Shown here piece after piece: positions 23,965 to 32,962 of a DNA stretch of 54,440 bases. The notes below the pieces were generated by a model that had not been told where the DNA came from, searched no databases, and saw only the letters and a list, made by a program, of their open reading frames with translations. This stretch comes from an uncultured Verrucomicrobiales bacterium. Lineage in GTDB: Bacteria > Verrucomicrobiota > Verrucomicrobiia > Verrucomicrobiales > Akkermansiaceae. The first letter of the stretch is position 1. Every line of letters begins with the position of its first letter. The stretch covers positions 77,255 through 131,694 of the forward strand of contig CAKZMG010000213.1 in assembly GCA_937128235.1 (NCBI GenBank), written 5' to 3'. A program made the translations under genes and the position numbers.

Positions 23965-25395
23965 ATGAACACTTATTTACTCGAATTTTACGTCGTCGGA
24001 CTAGGCGTTATTATGCTGCTCTGGGAAGCCTTTGCATCACCGAAGAATAAATCTAAACTCGCTCTCATTGGTGCTGGTGGATTAACGATCATCCTCGCAC
24101 TACTGATCTTCGGCAAAGACTCAGCGGATCTCAATCACGTTCCAGACTGGCTCTCACGCTTCTACTCCACTGGAGGTCATTCACTCTTCTTTAAAGGATT
24201 CGCTCTCGTTAGTACCATCCTCGTTTTGCTGATGTCCTATGATTTCCGCAGTATTCTCAATAAATACACAAGCAACAACAACAGCAGTGACAACACGGGT
24301 GAGTTCTACACACTGCCTGTTTTCGCTTGCGCGGGACTCATGTGGATGGCATCTGCTACTGATTTGGTTTCTATCTTCGTAGCGCTTGAGCTAGTCACGA
24401 TCACCTTCTACGTGATGGTCGCCTTCATGCGTAGAAATGTGGGATCTCTTGAGGCAGGTGTGAAATACCTCATCCTAGGTGCTCTCTCCACAGGCTTTCT
24501 CGTCTATGGAATAGCATGGATGTATGGTGCTACAGGCACTACTGATTTGGCTAAAATTTCCAATCTAGAACTCACTAGTTCATACTCCCTGCTCTTTGGA
24601 CTCTCGCTCATCATCATTTCACTTGGCTTCAAAGTCGGTGCAGTGCCTATGCAACTCTGGATTCCAGACGTTTACCAAGGCGCACCTACTCCGATCACTG
24701 CGTTCCTATCCATCGCATCTAAAGCGGCTGGATTTGGTGTCGCAATAGTCATTCTCCAGCCCTTCCTAGCCTCAGACGCTGTGAGTGGAAATGTGCTTAT
24801 GATCTTGGTCATCATGGCAGCAGCTACCCTGCTCTACGGTAATTTATCCGCTCTCGCGCAGACGAATTTCAAGCGCTTACTAGCCTATTCATCCATCGCT
24901 CATGCGGGATTCTTACTACTCGCTCTATCAGTCTCAGACTTCTCGACTGTAAAATTCTACCTAGCCACCTACCTCATCATGAACTTTGCAGGATTCTTCA
25001 TTCTCAATCTAGTCCGTGTCCAAGACGGCAGCGATGAGATCGATGCCTTTGACGGACTTGGTATGCGTAATCCTAACCTTGCCCTCGCGCTCACAATCAC
25101 CATGGCAGCCATGGCTGGTGTCCCGCTCACTGCTGGATTCCTAGGCAAGCTCTTCGTCTTCCAATCCATCGTTGGCACTCTACCATGGATAGTCGTCGTC
25201 ATCGCATTCGTAGCAGCAGCCGCTGGATTCTACTACTACTTTAAGGTCATCCGTGCCATCTACTGGCACAAGCCCGCGAATGAAAAGCCACTCACAGTCC
25301 CGAGCATCTCAAAATACGCCATCATCATACTCACAGCCGCCATCATCGTGGTTGGTGTTTATCCAAAGGCGATCGAGTGTCTCATCGGTGGTTAA
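23965..25395 (+). CDS. nuoN: NADH-quinone oxidoreductase subunit N
   Basis: Third antiporter-like subunit (ND2 type), 476 residues. SIFVALELVTITFYVMVAFMR holds the helix-5 Glu. MQLWIPDVYQGAPTPITAFLSIASKAAGF (about 230-258) is the diagnostic NuoN block, and FKRLLAYSSIAHAGFLLLAL the broken-helix region. It closes the nuo operon; no clear terminator follows, and the next gene starts 18 bases downstream on the same strand. Confidence 0.97.
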   Translation: MNTYLLEFYVVGLGVIMLLWEAFASPKNKSKLALIGAGGLTIILALLIFGKDSADLNHVPDWLSRFYSTGGHSLFFKGFALVSTILVLLMSYDFRSILNKYTSNNNSSDNTGEFYTLPVFACAGLMWMASATDLVSIFVALELVTITFYVMVAFMRRNVGSLEAGVKYLILGALSTGFLVYGIAWMYGATGTTDLAKISNLELTSSYSLLFGLSLIIISLGFKVGAVPMQLWIPDVYQGAPTPITAFLSIASKAAGFGVAIVILQPFLASDAVSGNVLMILVIMAAATLLYGNLSALAQTNFKRLLAYSSIAHAGFLLLALSVSDFSTVKFYLATYLIMNFAGFFILNLVRVQDGSDEIDAFDGLGMRNPNLALALTITMAAMAGVPLTAGFLGKLFVFQSIVGTLPWIVVVIAFVAAAAGFYYYFKVIRAIYWHKPANEKPLTVPSISKYAIIILTAAIIVVGVYPKAIECLIGG

Positions 25396-25413
25396 ATTAA
25401 CTGCCTGTTTATC

Positions 25414-25773
25414 ATGCTATTTAAGCCTTCAAAAGATGCAGTTCTCTATAATGAACTGCCTAAAAAATGCCCGGATTGTAATACCCCAGTATCGCCCACC
25501 ACTCCGGAGAACTCTAAGAAGGCTAAATTTTGTGTATTGATTGGCATACTTGCCACGGCAGCTTGGTTGATCATATTTTTTAAATTCATCTACACGAAAA
25601 ACCCAAATCAGGTTTATACCGGTCAGGTAGCTCGAGCGATTATTCTAAATTCCTGGCCCGCATTTGTGGTAGGCTTTCTAGCTTCTAAGTTGCCCCAAGT
25701 TGTCCACCGTAAATGCATAAAATGCTCTTGGAAAAAAACGTATCAGATCAAACTTCCTGACTTGAAGAAATAG
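25414..25773 (+). CDS. Small membrane protein with two CxxC pairs
   Basis: A 119-residue protein of unknown function. CPDC (about 24-27) and CIKC (about 101-104) flank two membrane helices (about 38-58 and 70-90). In a hairpin topology both pairs would be on the same side, where they could make one zinc-binding site. It starts 18 bases after nuoN and is probably read through from the nuo operon, but it has no known link to complex I. It ends 14 bases from the convergent DUF3147-like gene. Confidence 0.7.
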   Translation: MLFKPSKDAVLYNELPKKCPDCNTPVSPTTPENSKKAKFCVLIGILATAAWLIIFFKFIYTKNPNQVYTGQVARAIILNSWPAFVVGFLASKLPQVVHRKCIKCSWKKTYQIKLPDLKK

Positions 25774-25787
25774 TCAGATACTCTGCT

Positions 25788-26150
25788 CTATCCCATGAGC
25801 TTGATGTCGAATTTCTGAAGGATAAAATTCAGCAAGAAAAAGATAGCGATAGTTCCTACGATATAAACTCCCAGACTCAACCAGAAGTTGCTCCCATTTT
25901 TTAGCATCTGGCTCATCACTAGAAACATTGGCAATGTAGGTAGGACATACCAGCAAGTATAATATACGTGACTCGCTATCTTTGTGACTCCTTCGCCACC
26001 TTTATTTTCTATAAATAGCCAGAGGATGACGATAATGGTCATCATAGGTAGTGCATTTATGAGCGCAGCAAACTTTGGATTCCGGTTCGCTATCTCAGAG
26101 ACAGTCACGACGATGGCTGCTGTTATAAGATATTTGAGATAGATGGGCAT
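25788..26150 (-). CDS. DUF3147-like inner-membrane protein
   Basis: A 120-residue protein with four predicted helices. The sequence (TAAIVVTVSEIANRNPKFAA, INALPMMTIIVILWLF) resembles the DUF3147 family of small membrane proteins, whose function is unknown. It is convergent with the CxxC protein gene and divergent from the lysozyme-like lipoprotein gene. The ATG at 26150 gives the family-like N-terminus MPIYLKYL. Confidence 0.78.
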   Translation of the reverse strand: MPIYLKYLITAAIVVTVSEIANRNPKFAALINALPMMTIIVILWLFIENKGGEGVTKIASHVYYTCWYVLPTLPMFLVMSQMLKNGSNFWLSLGVYIVGTIAIFFLLNFILQKFDIKLMG

Positions 26151-26183
26151 GATAGAAAATTCTCTTTGTGTTCTTACTAAAGA

Positions 26184-26206
26184 TAAGTTAAATTGTTTTT
26201 AACTTA
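26184..26206. promoter_or_regulatory. 9-bp palindrome between divergent genes
   Basis: TAAGTTAAA and TTTAACTTA are perfect reverse complements separated by 5 bases, 22 bases before the lipoprotein gene start and 33 bases before the DUF3147-like start. This is a candidate operator for the divergent pair. A leader hairpin is the alternative; there is no T-tract after it. Confidence 0.4.
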
Positions 26207-26228
26207 ATCCACTCTAACTTCTACCACT

Positions 26229-27080
26229 ATGAAATCAAGTCATCTTCTCTGTCTTATCAGCAGCTCATTTTTACCACTCACTGCATGCAGTGTCGCTCCC
26301 ACGAGCTACTCCGCTCCCGCTACATCAATCGCTGCACCACAGGCAAATTTCCCCGTGCTCAGCACCACTGACAAACGCAAGATCGGCAAGAAAATCTGGC
26401 AGAACGAATCAGGCGGCACAGTCAGCGGACTCACAGCTTGGAACAAAGGTGAAGAATTCCCATCACTCGGAATAGGTCATTTCATTTGGTATCCTAAAAA
26501 TTTCCGCGGTCCTTACACTGAATCATTCCCATCCTTCATCAGATACGCGCAGCAGCGCGGAGCCAAAGACATCCCTGGCTGGGTTCTTAAAACCCCAGTC
26601 TGTCCATGGTCATCTCGTGCATCATTCAATGCCGCCAAAAATGGCGCACACCTCACCAGCTTGAGAAATTTCCTAGCCGCAAACGTTGAACTCCAGACAG
26701 ACTTCATCCTAGCGAAGAGCCAAGCAGCACTTGGAAAAATGCTCAGAGCCGCACCGGCTAACCAAAGAGAACTCATCCGCCAAAACTACGCAAAAGTAGC
26801 CACTACCTCGAACGGAGCCTACGCGCTTATCGACTACGTGAATTTCAAAGGAGAAGGAATCAACCCCAAGGAACGCTATAAGGGTCAAGGCTGGGGGCTA
26901 CTCCAAGTCCTAGCCAACATGCGCCCCGTAGCTGCTGGACAGCCAGCCGCCAGAGAATTTGCCGCTAGTGCCAAACGCATGCTAGACCGCAGAATCAAAA
27001 ACTCCGTCCCAGCCCGAGGCGAAAACCGCTGGCGCGAAGGCTGGCACAACCGATGCAACACCTACTCCCGCCCACTCTAG
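26229..27080 (+). CDS. Lysozyme-like secreted lipoprotein
   Basis: A 283-residue exported protein. The signal peptide ends in the lipobox LTAC (Cys20), followed by a Ser/Pro/Ala-rich linker. The domain starts near residue 48. KKIWQNESGG, WNKGEEFPSLGIGHFIWYP (about 75-95) is reminiscent of lysozyme-fold enzymes, in which a catalytic Glu precedes a TIGYGH-like motif; here Glu is in IWQNE and the second motif is LGIGH. Later parts are Trp/Arg-rich (GQGWGLLQVLANM, ENRWREGWHNRCNTY). Peptidoglycan cleavage is plausible but inferred from motifs only. Confidence 0.65.
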   Translation: MKSSHLLCLISSSFLPLTACSVAPTSYSAPATSIAAPQANFPVLSTTDKRKIGKKIWQNESGGTVSGLTAWNKGEEFPSLGIGHFIWYPKNFRGPYTESFPSFIRYAQQRGAKDIPGWVLKTPVCPWSSRASFNAAKNGAHLTSLRNFLAANVELQTDFILAKSQAALGKMLRAAPANQRELIRQNYAKVATTSNGAYALIDYVNFKGEGINPKERYKGQGWGLLQVLANMRPVAAGQPAAREFAASAKRMLDRRIKNSVPARGENRWREGWHNRCNTYSRPL

Positions 27081-27173
27081 TGGATAATTAGATAAACTCC
27101 TTTACCCTCATCCACTCATAGGTTAAGCAATCAACGTCATCAATCTGGATTGGGGACGACTAACAGATTTCTT

Positions 27174-27776
27174 ATGCACGCTTACGAAAAAATCTCACTC
27201 AGCTCAGCTGGCTATGTCCTTGCTGCCTTTATCATCGTGATTCATCTATGGATGGTACTGAAGCCAACTCAGGCAGCAAACTATCTTAAGGAATTCCCGC
27301 GTAACTACGGCATCGGAAGGATTCTCATGGGGATTGGTATGGCTTGGTTTTGGTTGCTCATCATTCCTGAGAAGTTTTTCTTCACTAGCCCGATTGCCAT
27401 GGATCTGCAAGATTTCAATAAACTCAAGACAATCATGGCTCTCGCTGTCCCGCTCGTAGCTTATCTTATCATTACTGAGTGTAAGGAATTCATCGCGGTT
27501 AGAGGACTAGGACTCTGCCTACTAATGGCAGCCGCACCACTACTCGGTGCTGCATGGCAAGAGCCGCATCCATTTAAAGTTCTCATGCCTCTCTATGCCT
27601 ACGGAATGATCATCAAAGGTCTCTTCATGGTGGGTATGCCATACATGACACGCGATCTCATCAACTGGGCAACCGCAAGCACAGGCAGATTCAGAGCACT
27701 CAGCCTAGCTGGCCTAGCTTATGGTATTGCTGTCCTAGCCTGTGCTATTCTCTTCTGGGGAAAACTGCCTGCCTAA
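27174..27776 (+). CDS. Multi-pass membrane protein of unknown function
   Basis: About 200 residues with six predicted membrane helices. The frame also has an upstream TTG-type start at 27150, but ATG 27174 (MHAYEKISLSSAGYVLAAF) is the more natural beginning. No catalytic motif or family is recognised. FPRNYGIGRILMGIGMAWFWLL and the GLLMAAAPLLGAAW-like stretch suggest a conserved membrane family. Its stop codon overlaps the end of the convergent gene at 27773 by four bases. Confidence 0.72.
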   Translation: MHAYEKISLSSAGYVLAAFIIVIHLWMVLKPTQAANYLKEFPRNYGIGRILMGIGMAWFWLLIIPEKFFFTSPIAMDLQDFNKLKTIMALAVPLVAYLIITECKEFIAVRGLGLCLLMAAAPLLGAAWQEPHPFKVLMPLYAYGMIIKGLFMVGMPYMTRDLINWATASTGRFRALSLAGLAYGIAVLACAILFWGKLPA

Positions 27777-28996
27777 GGAATGAACCAAGTCTCTGAAACT
27801 ATCTCGATAATTTCCACGCACTGCTCTGATGCGGCATCTTTAGGGTAAACAAGTTTGAGAACCATCGGGACTATCTTTTTCTTTGATCTGGAACTCTTGT
27901 TATCCTTTAAAAGTAGTGCCTTCATTTTCACATCAATAGCGGAGTCTTTTTTAGCATAGCCTATGAGGTATTTTGCCGCCTCTCCTCTCACACTGATCCT
28001 GTAGGCTTGGTATTCACTATCGTCACTGAATTGATAGAGATAGGGACCATAGTCGATACGTTCTCTAGCTTCTAATCTGAAAACATGTGGTTCTTCGCTC
28101 TTATTCTGTATAAAACTATCCCAATCTGATGGCTGATAAACAACAGCTGTATCCCAATCAACCAGATATTCACCATCTTCTTGTTTTTCTAACAACAAAC
28201 TCTTAGGCTTCTTTTGAGTGGCAGATCTTCCAGCATCATCACTGACATTCACACCCACTATCACCAAGTTTTTACCGCCTAAATTTGAATCAGAAGTCAT
28301 TACGAAACTTTCAAAGCGGTAGTTATTGAATGTGAGTTTATTTTTATAATAATCCGTCATTTTGAGCAGGGTTCCCTTTGGGTCTCTGCACCATTTAGCT
28401 CGTTCTTCTATTGTAGTCGCTTCTAAGTAGGCTTTTACACATTTCTCTAAATTTATACGATCCCTAGCATCTGCTGCTTTTTGTTCCTCAGCAGATATAA
28501 TAATCTCTTTCAGTTCTTTATCCCGCTGTTCTTTAGTTATCTCTTCTTTGTCGAGACTGATCAATGCCCAAACTCCAGCTGCCAGTATAAGTAAAACACC
28601 CACAACAATAAATCTATTCACCCAGCTTACATTCGACTTACTACTCTTTTCTTGAACCCAACTATCTTCGAGTGTCGGCATGATTTCTCTCTCAGAGAGA
28701 TCTACTTCTGTTAGTTCTCTGGATCGAAAGCTCTTCCCCAAGTCATCGTCTATATTTTTTTCTATCCTATCAACTAAGGCGTCACTCTGAAATAAATTGA
28801 TTTTTTTCTGATCAGAATTTGATTCTGAATCTGAAATTGTCTGGACAAGTTCCACTCCGAACTCAGAGGCATCATCATGATTTTCAATGTTTTCTTCTAC
28901 AGGAAGAGCTAAAATCTCTACTTTAACTTCTTCTTCTGCTGCTAGGCGAAGTTCAGTATTACTTTTAACGGTCATTTTAGATTTTTTATCACTCAT
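27773..28996 (-). CDS. Single-pass membrane protein, second of twin 407-residue paralogues
   Basis: Unknown function. Residues 1-122 are acidic and probably cytoplasmic. A single helix follows (about 126-147, FIVVGVLLILAAGVWALISL), then a coiled-coil-like charged stretch (KEQRDKELKEIIISAEEQK) and an extracytoplasmic alpha/beta domain (about 185-407) with a Cys-Trp-Cys cluster (EKCVKAYLEA, KWCRDP). It follows its paralogue at 29003 by 6 bases, has the same length and the same layout, and shares weak similarity in the C-terminal domain (DWDSFIQNKSEEPHVFRLEA against VKKFIETRSKEAKVFRFEV). The pair probably arose by duplication. Confidence 0.82.
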   Translation of the reverse strand: MSDKKSKMTVKSNTELRLAAEEEVKVEILALPVEENIENHDDASEFGVELVQTISDSESNSDQKKINLFQSDALVDRIEKNIDDDLGKSFRSRELTEVDLSEREIMPTLEDSWVQEKSSKSNVSWVNRFIVVGVLLILAAGVWALISLDKEEITKEQRDKELKEIIISAEEQKAADARDRINLEKCVKAYLEATTIEERAKWCRDPKGTLLKMTDYYKNKLTFNNYRFESFVMTSDSNLGGKNLVIVGVNVSDDAGRSATQKKPKSLLLEKQEDGEYLVDWDTAVVYQPSDWDSFIQNKSEEPHVFRLEARERIDYGPYLYQFSDDSEYQAYRISVRGEAAKYLIGYAKKDSAIDVKMKALLLKDNKSSRSKKKIVPMVLKLVYPKDAASEQCVEIIEIVSETWFIP

Positions 28997-29002
28997 CCTA
29001 AA

Positions 29003-30226
29003 TCATTCAGCTGTGTTAACCCATTTTCTAGATATTACGTCCTCAATGAGGATATACTGATCGTTCTCCCTTGGTGAATCTTCTAGAAACCTTACTTTAA
29101 GTATAAATTGATGCTTAGTTTCTTTATTCAATACTTGGTTTTTAAGATCTAATTCGATGAAACGATTGAGCATTTTTTGCTCTGTGCTTCCCCGCGCTAC
29201 ATACCCCCAAAATACAATATCAGAATCAGGAATAGAAAGTCTAACAACTTGGTAGTCAGTATCCTTAAACCCCCAATTATAAGTTGCCATCTTAAGCAAT
29301 GTCTTTACTTCAAATCTGAATACTTTTGCTTCTTTAGACCGAGTTTCTATAAATTTTTTAACATCATCGTCTTGAAAACACACATCTGCTTTCCAAGACA
29401 CTTTATATCCTCCTTCATCATCTAATCTCACAAAATAACTTTTAAGTCTTCCCTCTGCACTCTGCTCAGAAGAGACAAAAACTTCCCACACATCACCATC
29501 ATCAACGTTTGCAGGTATGATATGGTCTATTGTATAATCCGAAATAGGCTGCACACCTCCCTTTGATGAATAATATTGTTGAACCTGTTCTGTTATTAAA
29601 TCTCCTTTGTAAATACTCTCACATTTCTGAGCAACGGTAATCGCTGAGAAATACTGATTCATTAAGTCACTGATTTTTTTCAGCTTAGTATCTAACAATT
29701 GTTTTTCTAGCTCTCTTTGCTTCACTTCATTCTCTTGGGCTATCAATTCTTCTTCATTTCCCCTTTCATCATGAGTAGATTTCCATATTGCCCAGCCTCC
29801 CGCAATTGACAACAGAGCAATAAGAACGCACATGACAATTACTGATTTACGATTCTGAGATTCCACTGTCTCATCGATTGGTTCCTCCCATATTTCCTCA
29901 ACTGATTTTTGTTGGGCTATTTCACCTTTGAGAGCACTTTCCGAAGGCTCCTTCATCCTCATCCGATAAAGACTAGCTTTAGACATCACCGGTTGGCTAA
30001 GTGCTTTCTGAACTTCATCTTTGAGGTCATCCTGAAAATTCTTTCTCTCTTCATCAAAGAGGCTATCAATCGATCGATCACGGGTGATTTCATCATCCAC
30101 AAATAAGTGATCAATGTCCTCAACATCCTTATCACTTTCATCGAGTTTTATAGGGTCTAGTCTTTCGATGATTTCATCTGAATCATCTATCTCTTCTCCC
30201 TCATTGCTATTTTTCTTCTCTGCCAT
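29003..30226 (-). CDS. Single-pass membrane protein, first of twin 407-residue paralogues
   Basis: Unknown function. It has an acidic N-terminal cytoplasmic region of about 127 residues (rich in Asp/Glu, with SIDSLFDEERKNFQDDLKDE), one membrane helix (about 129-148), a Glu-rich coiled-coil-like segment (LIAQENEVKQRELEKQ), and an extracytoplasmic domain of about 240 residues. It is the leading gene of a two-gene unit with the paralogue at 27773. It is divergent from the glycosyltransferase gene at 30307. The region is AT-richer than its surroundings. Confidence 0.82.
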   Translation of the reverse strand: MAEKKNSNEGEEIDDSDEIIERLDPIKLDESDKDVEDIDHLFVDDEITRDRSIDSLFDEERKNFQDDLKDEVQKALSQPVMSKASLYRMRMKEPSESALKGEIAQQKSVEEIWEEPIDETVESQNRKSVIVMCVLIALLSIAGGWAIWKSTHDERGNEEELIAQENEVKQRELEKQLLDTKLKKISDLMNQYFSAITVAQKCESIYKGDLITEQVQQYYSSKGGVQPISDYTIDHIIPANVDDGDVWEVFVSSEQSAEGRLKSYFVRLDDEGGYKVSWKADVCFQDDDVKKFIETRSKEAKVFRFEVKTLLKMATYNWGFKDTDYQVVRLSIPDSDIVFWGYVARGSTEQKMLNRFIELDLKNQVLNKETKHQFILKVRFLEDSPRENDQYILIEDVISRKWVNTAE

Positions 30227-30306
30227 TGAAATACATGCTGTCCTCTAAACACACTCTCCACAAAATCAGCATAGACGCAACTTAGAATCCTGATATAAGA
30301 AGAAAA

Positions 30307-31455
30307 ATGTCTGAGCATGAGCTACCACGAATCATTATTACCACCGCAGGATTCGGCGATGGGCACAATAGCGCGGCCTATAATCTGGCCGCAGCATTAG
30401 AAACACATGCTGAAGCTGAAGTCATAGATCCCTGTGCGCTAGGCTCTCCCAGAATAAATACTAAGCTCAGGACATTTTATCGGTTCATCACCACACATAC
30501 ACCTAAGATCTGGCATAGAATCTACAAATCTGTTGAGAAACATGATTTCTCTAAGGAAAAATTCCCCTTCATGAAGAAACCTGAAGCCACTCTCCATGAC
30601 ATTATGCTGAGTTTTGAGCCACACGCCATCGTGAGTACCTATCCACTTTACCCTTATTATGTTGAGCGTTCATTTGCAAAAGGAATTCCCAGGATACCAG
30701 TATTCACCATCATCACTGACTCTATTGAAATTAATGGTGCATGGACAAATGCGCCCACAGATTACTTCCTCGTTACTGATAAATTCACCAAAGCATCTCT
30801 AATTGCTACTGGTGTCGATGAGAGAAAAGTCATCGTCACAGGATTCGCAGTTCACCCCAGATTCACCCAGTTAGACACCATCCGAGCGTTCGAGTCAGGT
30901 TCCAAGTTCAAGGTGCTCTATTTCCCTACAGCGAAAAAGCCCATTATCCGCAGGATCATGTGTGCTATTCTTGATACCAAAGATGCTAAGACTGAGATTA
31001 CTGTCGTATTAGGTAGAAACGTCAGAAAGCTGTATGATCGGGTTCGCGAGATTCAGCTTGAGTATCCAGGACGAGTGCAAATCAAAGGCTGGACACGCAG
31101 AGTCCCTGAGTTGCTAAGCACGCACCATCTCGTTATTGGCAAGGCTGGTGGAGCCACTGTGCATGAGACCATTGCTGCTGCTTGTCCTATGTTGATTCAT
31201 CATCTCGTCCCTGGTCAGGAAGAAGGTAATCTCGCTCTATTAGAAAAAATCCAAGGTGGTTTTTACACAGAGACACCAGAGGATGTTAGTAATGCTCTCA
31301 CAAATATTCTCAAGGATGACGCGACGCTCTGGAAAAACATGAAGCAAAATCTCACCCAATACGCTAAACCAGCTGGCTCCATCTCAGCGGCTCAGTTTAT
31401 CATCAACAAAATCGAAAATCATAACTATAATAGTAAAAATGACCTTCCTCTTTGA
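30307..31455 (+). CDS. MGDG synthase/UgtP-like glycosyltransferase (GT28 family)
   Basis: Predicted membrane-associated glycosyltransferase of the monogalactosyldiacylglycerol synthase type, making a glycolipid from diacylglycerol and a UDP-sugar. The N-terminal domain starts with IITTAGFGDGHNSAAYNLAAA (residues about 10-30), the acceptor-side signature. The C-terminal GT28 domain contains KGWTRRVPELL, VIGKAGGATVHETIAA and HHLVPGQEEGN (about 265-315), the sugar-nucleotide site. The 382-residue length is normal. It overlaps the following HAD gene by 17 bases, so they are translationally linked. Confidence 0.88.
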   Translation: MSEHELPRIIITTAGFGDGHNSAAYNLAAALETHAEAEVIDPCALGSPRINTKLRTFYRFITTHTPKIWHRIYKSVEKHDFSKEKFPFMKKPEATLHDIMLSFEPHAIVSTYPLYPYYVERSFAKGIPRIPVFTIITDSIEINGAWTNAPTDYFLVTDKFTKASLIATGVDERKVIVTGFAVHPRFTQLDTIRAFESGSKFKVLYFPTAKKPIIRRIMCAILDTKDAKTEITVVLGRNVRKLYDRVREIQLEYPGRVQIKGWTRRVPELLSTHHLVIGKAGGATVHETIAAACPMLIHHLVPGQEEGNLALLEKIQGGFYTETPEDVSNALTNILKDDATLWKNMKQNLTQYAKPAGSISAAQFIINKIENHNYNSKNDLPL

Positions 31456-32029
31456 CATCGGCAACGTCTTACTCGCATTTGACTTCCTTCCCGCGCTAAA
31501 TTCACTCAAAGGAAAGAACCCTGATCCTCAAGCAGTGGAGAAAATCATCTTGGAGAAAGACGCCTTTGAGGCTGGAGACACTCCCTTAGATGAATACCTC
31601 ATTTTGTTTCGCAAATTGTTAGATTTCCATGGGAGTGATGATGAGCTATTCGCTGCGTGGAACTCCATTTTCACTAAAATTCCAGAGACTTTCGAGCTAG
31701 CTGAAAGCCTACGAGCAAAGGGGCATCGATTAATCCTCTTTTCTAACATCAACCCAATCCACGCACCCTTCTGTGTGAAGAAATATAATCTGTTAGAGAA
31801 GTTTGATCACGCTGTTTTCTCTTATGAGATAGGTGCCATTAAACCTACAGATGAGTTCTTCATGCGAGCGTTTGAGAAATTTAACATCATTCCTGAAAAA
31901 ACGATCTATATCGATGACCTGCCAGAAAACATCGCTGCTGGAAAACGCCATGGCTTGCGATCATTCTGTTACGATTACGGCAAACATAAAGATTTAGTCT
32001 CGTGGTTAAATACTCAACTCCAACAATAA
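31439..32029 (+). CDS. HAD-superfamily hydrolase (YihX-like phosphatase)
   Basis: Cytosolic phosphatase of 196 residues. All four HAD motifs are present: FDIGNVLLAFD (motif I, Asp6), LILFSNINP (II), GAIKPTDEF with Lys (III) and IYIDDLPEN with the Asp pair (IV). This arrangement is that of the YihX/epoxide-hydrolase-N-terminal branch, which dephosphorylates sugar phosphates. It overlaps the glycosyltransferase gene and is followed by the hydrolase gene, suggesting a three-gene operon. The substrate is unknown. Confidence 0.9.
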   Translation: MTFLFDIGNVLLAFDFLPALNSLKGKNPDPQAVEKIILEKDAFEAGDTPLDEYLILFRKLLDFHGSDDELFAAWNSIFTKIPETFELAESLRAKGHRLILFSNINPIHAPFCVKKYNLLEKFDHAVFSYEIGAIKPTDEFFMRAFEKFNIIPEKTIYIDDLPENIAAGKRHGLRSFCYDYGKHKDLVSWLNTQLQQ

Positions 32030-32034
32030 TCATT

Positions 32035-32898
32035 ATGTCACAACCAGAAAAGCTAAGTTACACCTCGTTTGATAATGATAAATTCGACTATCTAAAATGG
32101 AGTAATTCCTCTAGCCCAGACACTGTGATCATTGCTGTCCACGGGATCAATGGGGCTGCTCAGGACTACCACAACTTCGCCTCGCATCTGATGCAAAATC
32201 GCGAACTAACCGCACTCTACGCTCCTGAAACTAGAGGACAAGGCAATGATCATAACGTGAAAAGACGTGGCGACATTTACCGCAAAGAAGAGTGGTTTAA
32301 AGATCTCAGTACTTTCACAAAGAAAATCCAATCTGATCACCCCAACGCAGAAATCATCTGGTGTGGTGAAAGCATGGGATCACTGATCGTTTCGCACGCC
32401 GTTGCTGAGAATAAGCCACCACAGCCAGACCGAGTCATCCTTTTGGCACCAGTAGTAAGTCTCCGACCTCACCTTTCTGTCTGGAAGCACAAGCTGGCAA
32501 ACACCCTCTCCTACCTGCTTCCACGCTTCAGAGTCTCGCTCAATCAGTTCTCTGGTGAGCAGGCGGTAAAAGTCACCCAAGGCGGTGATAGCCATGATGA
32601 CCAAGCTGTAACAAATTCTTATTTTATCGAAAAATTCACCTTAAGACTGCTCGGCACACTAGGAAATATGATTTCTGAGATGAACTCAGCCGCTCAGAAA
32701 ATAGACAGACCGATCATGCTCATCAATGGTGGACACGATTATTTCACGCCCTCAGAGAATGCGGCAGAATTCTACACACACCTCCCATCATCCGGTAAAA
32801 ACAAGCACGCTTATTTCCCCGATTCTTATCATCTCTTAATGTATGATGCTCATCGAGAAGAGATTTTCAGCGAGATTTGTAGCTGGATAGGGAAATGA
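32035..32898 (+). CDS. Alpha/beta hydrolase, lysophospholipase-like
   Basis: A 287-residue serine hydrolase of the Hydrolase_4/monoacylglycerol-lipase type. The oxyanion-side motif is HGINGAAQDYHNF. The nucleophile is Ser in GESMGS (about residue 113), the acid is Asp in NGGHDYFTP and the base is His in DSYHLLMY. The frame extends to a GTG at 32002, but ATG 32035 avoids overlap with the HAD gene and gives the expected N-terminus. Together with the glycolipid synthase upstream, a lipid-remodelling role is reasonable inference. Confidence 0.88.
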   Translation: MSQPEKLSYTSFDNDKFDYLKWSNSSSPDTVIIAVHGINGAAQDYHNFASHLMQNRELTALYAPETRGQGNDHNVKRRGDIYRKEEWFKDLSTFTKKIQSDHPNAEIIWCGESMGSLIVSHAVAENKPPQPDRVILLAPVVSLRPHLSVWKHKLANTLSYLLPRFRVSLNQFSGEQAVKVTQGGDSHDDQAVTNSYFIEKFTLRLLGTLGNMISEMNSAAQKIDRPIMLINGGHDYFTPSENAAEFYTHLPSSGKNKHAYFPDSYHLLMYDAHREEIFSEICSWIGK

Positions 32899-32962
32899 CA
32901 TCGTAAAATTTGCAAAAATCGATCTTGCCTAAGAAAACTTTTCCTCTCATAAACGCCAAGAC

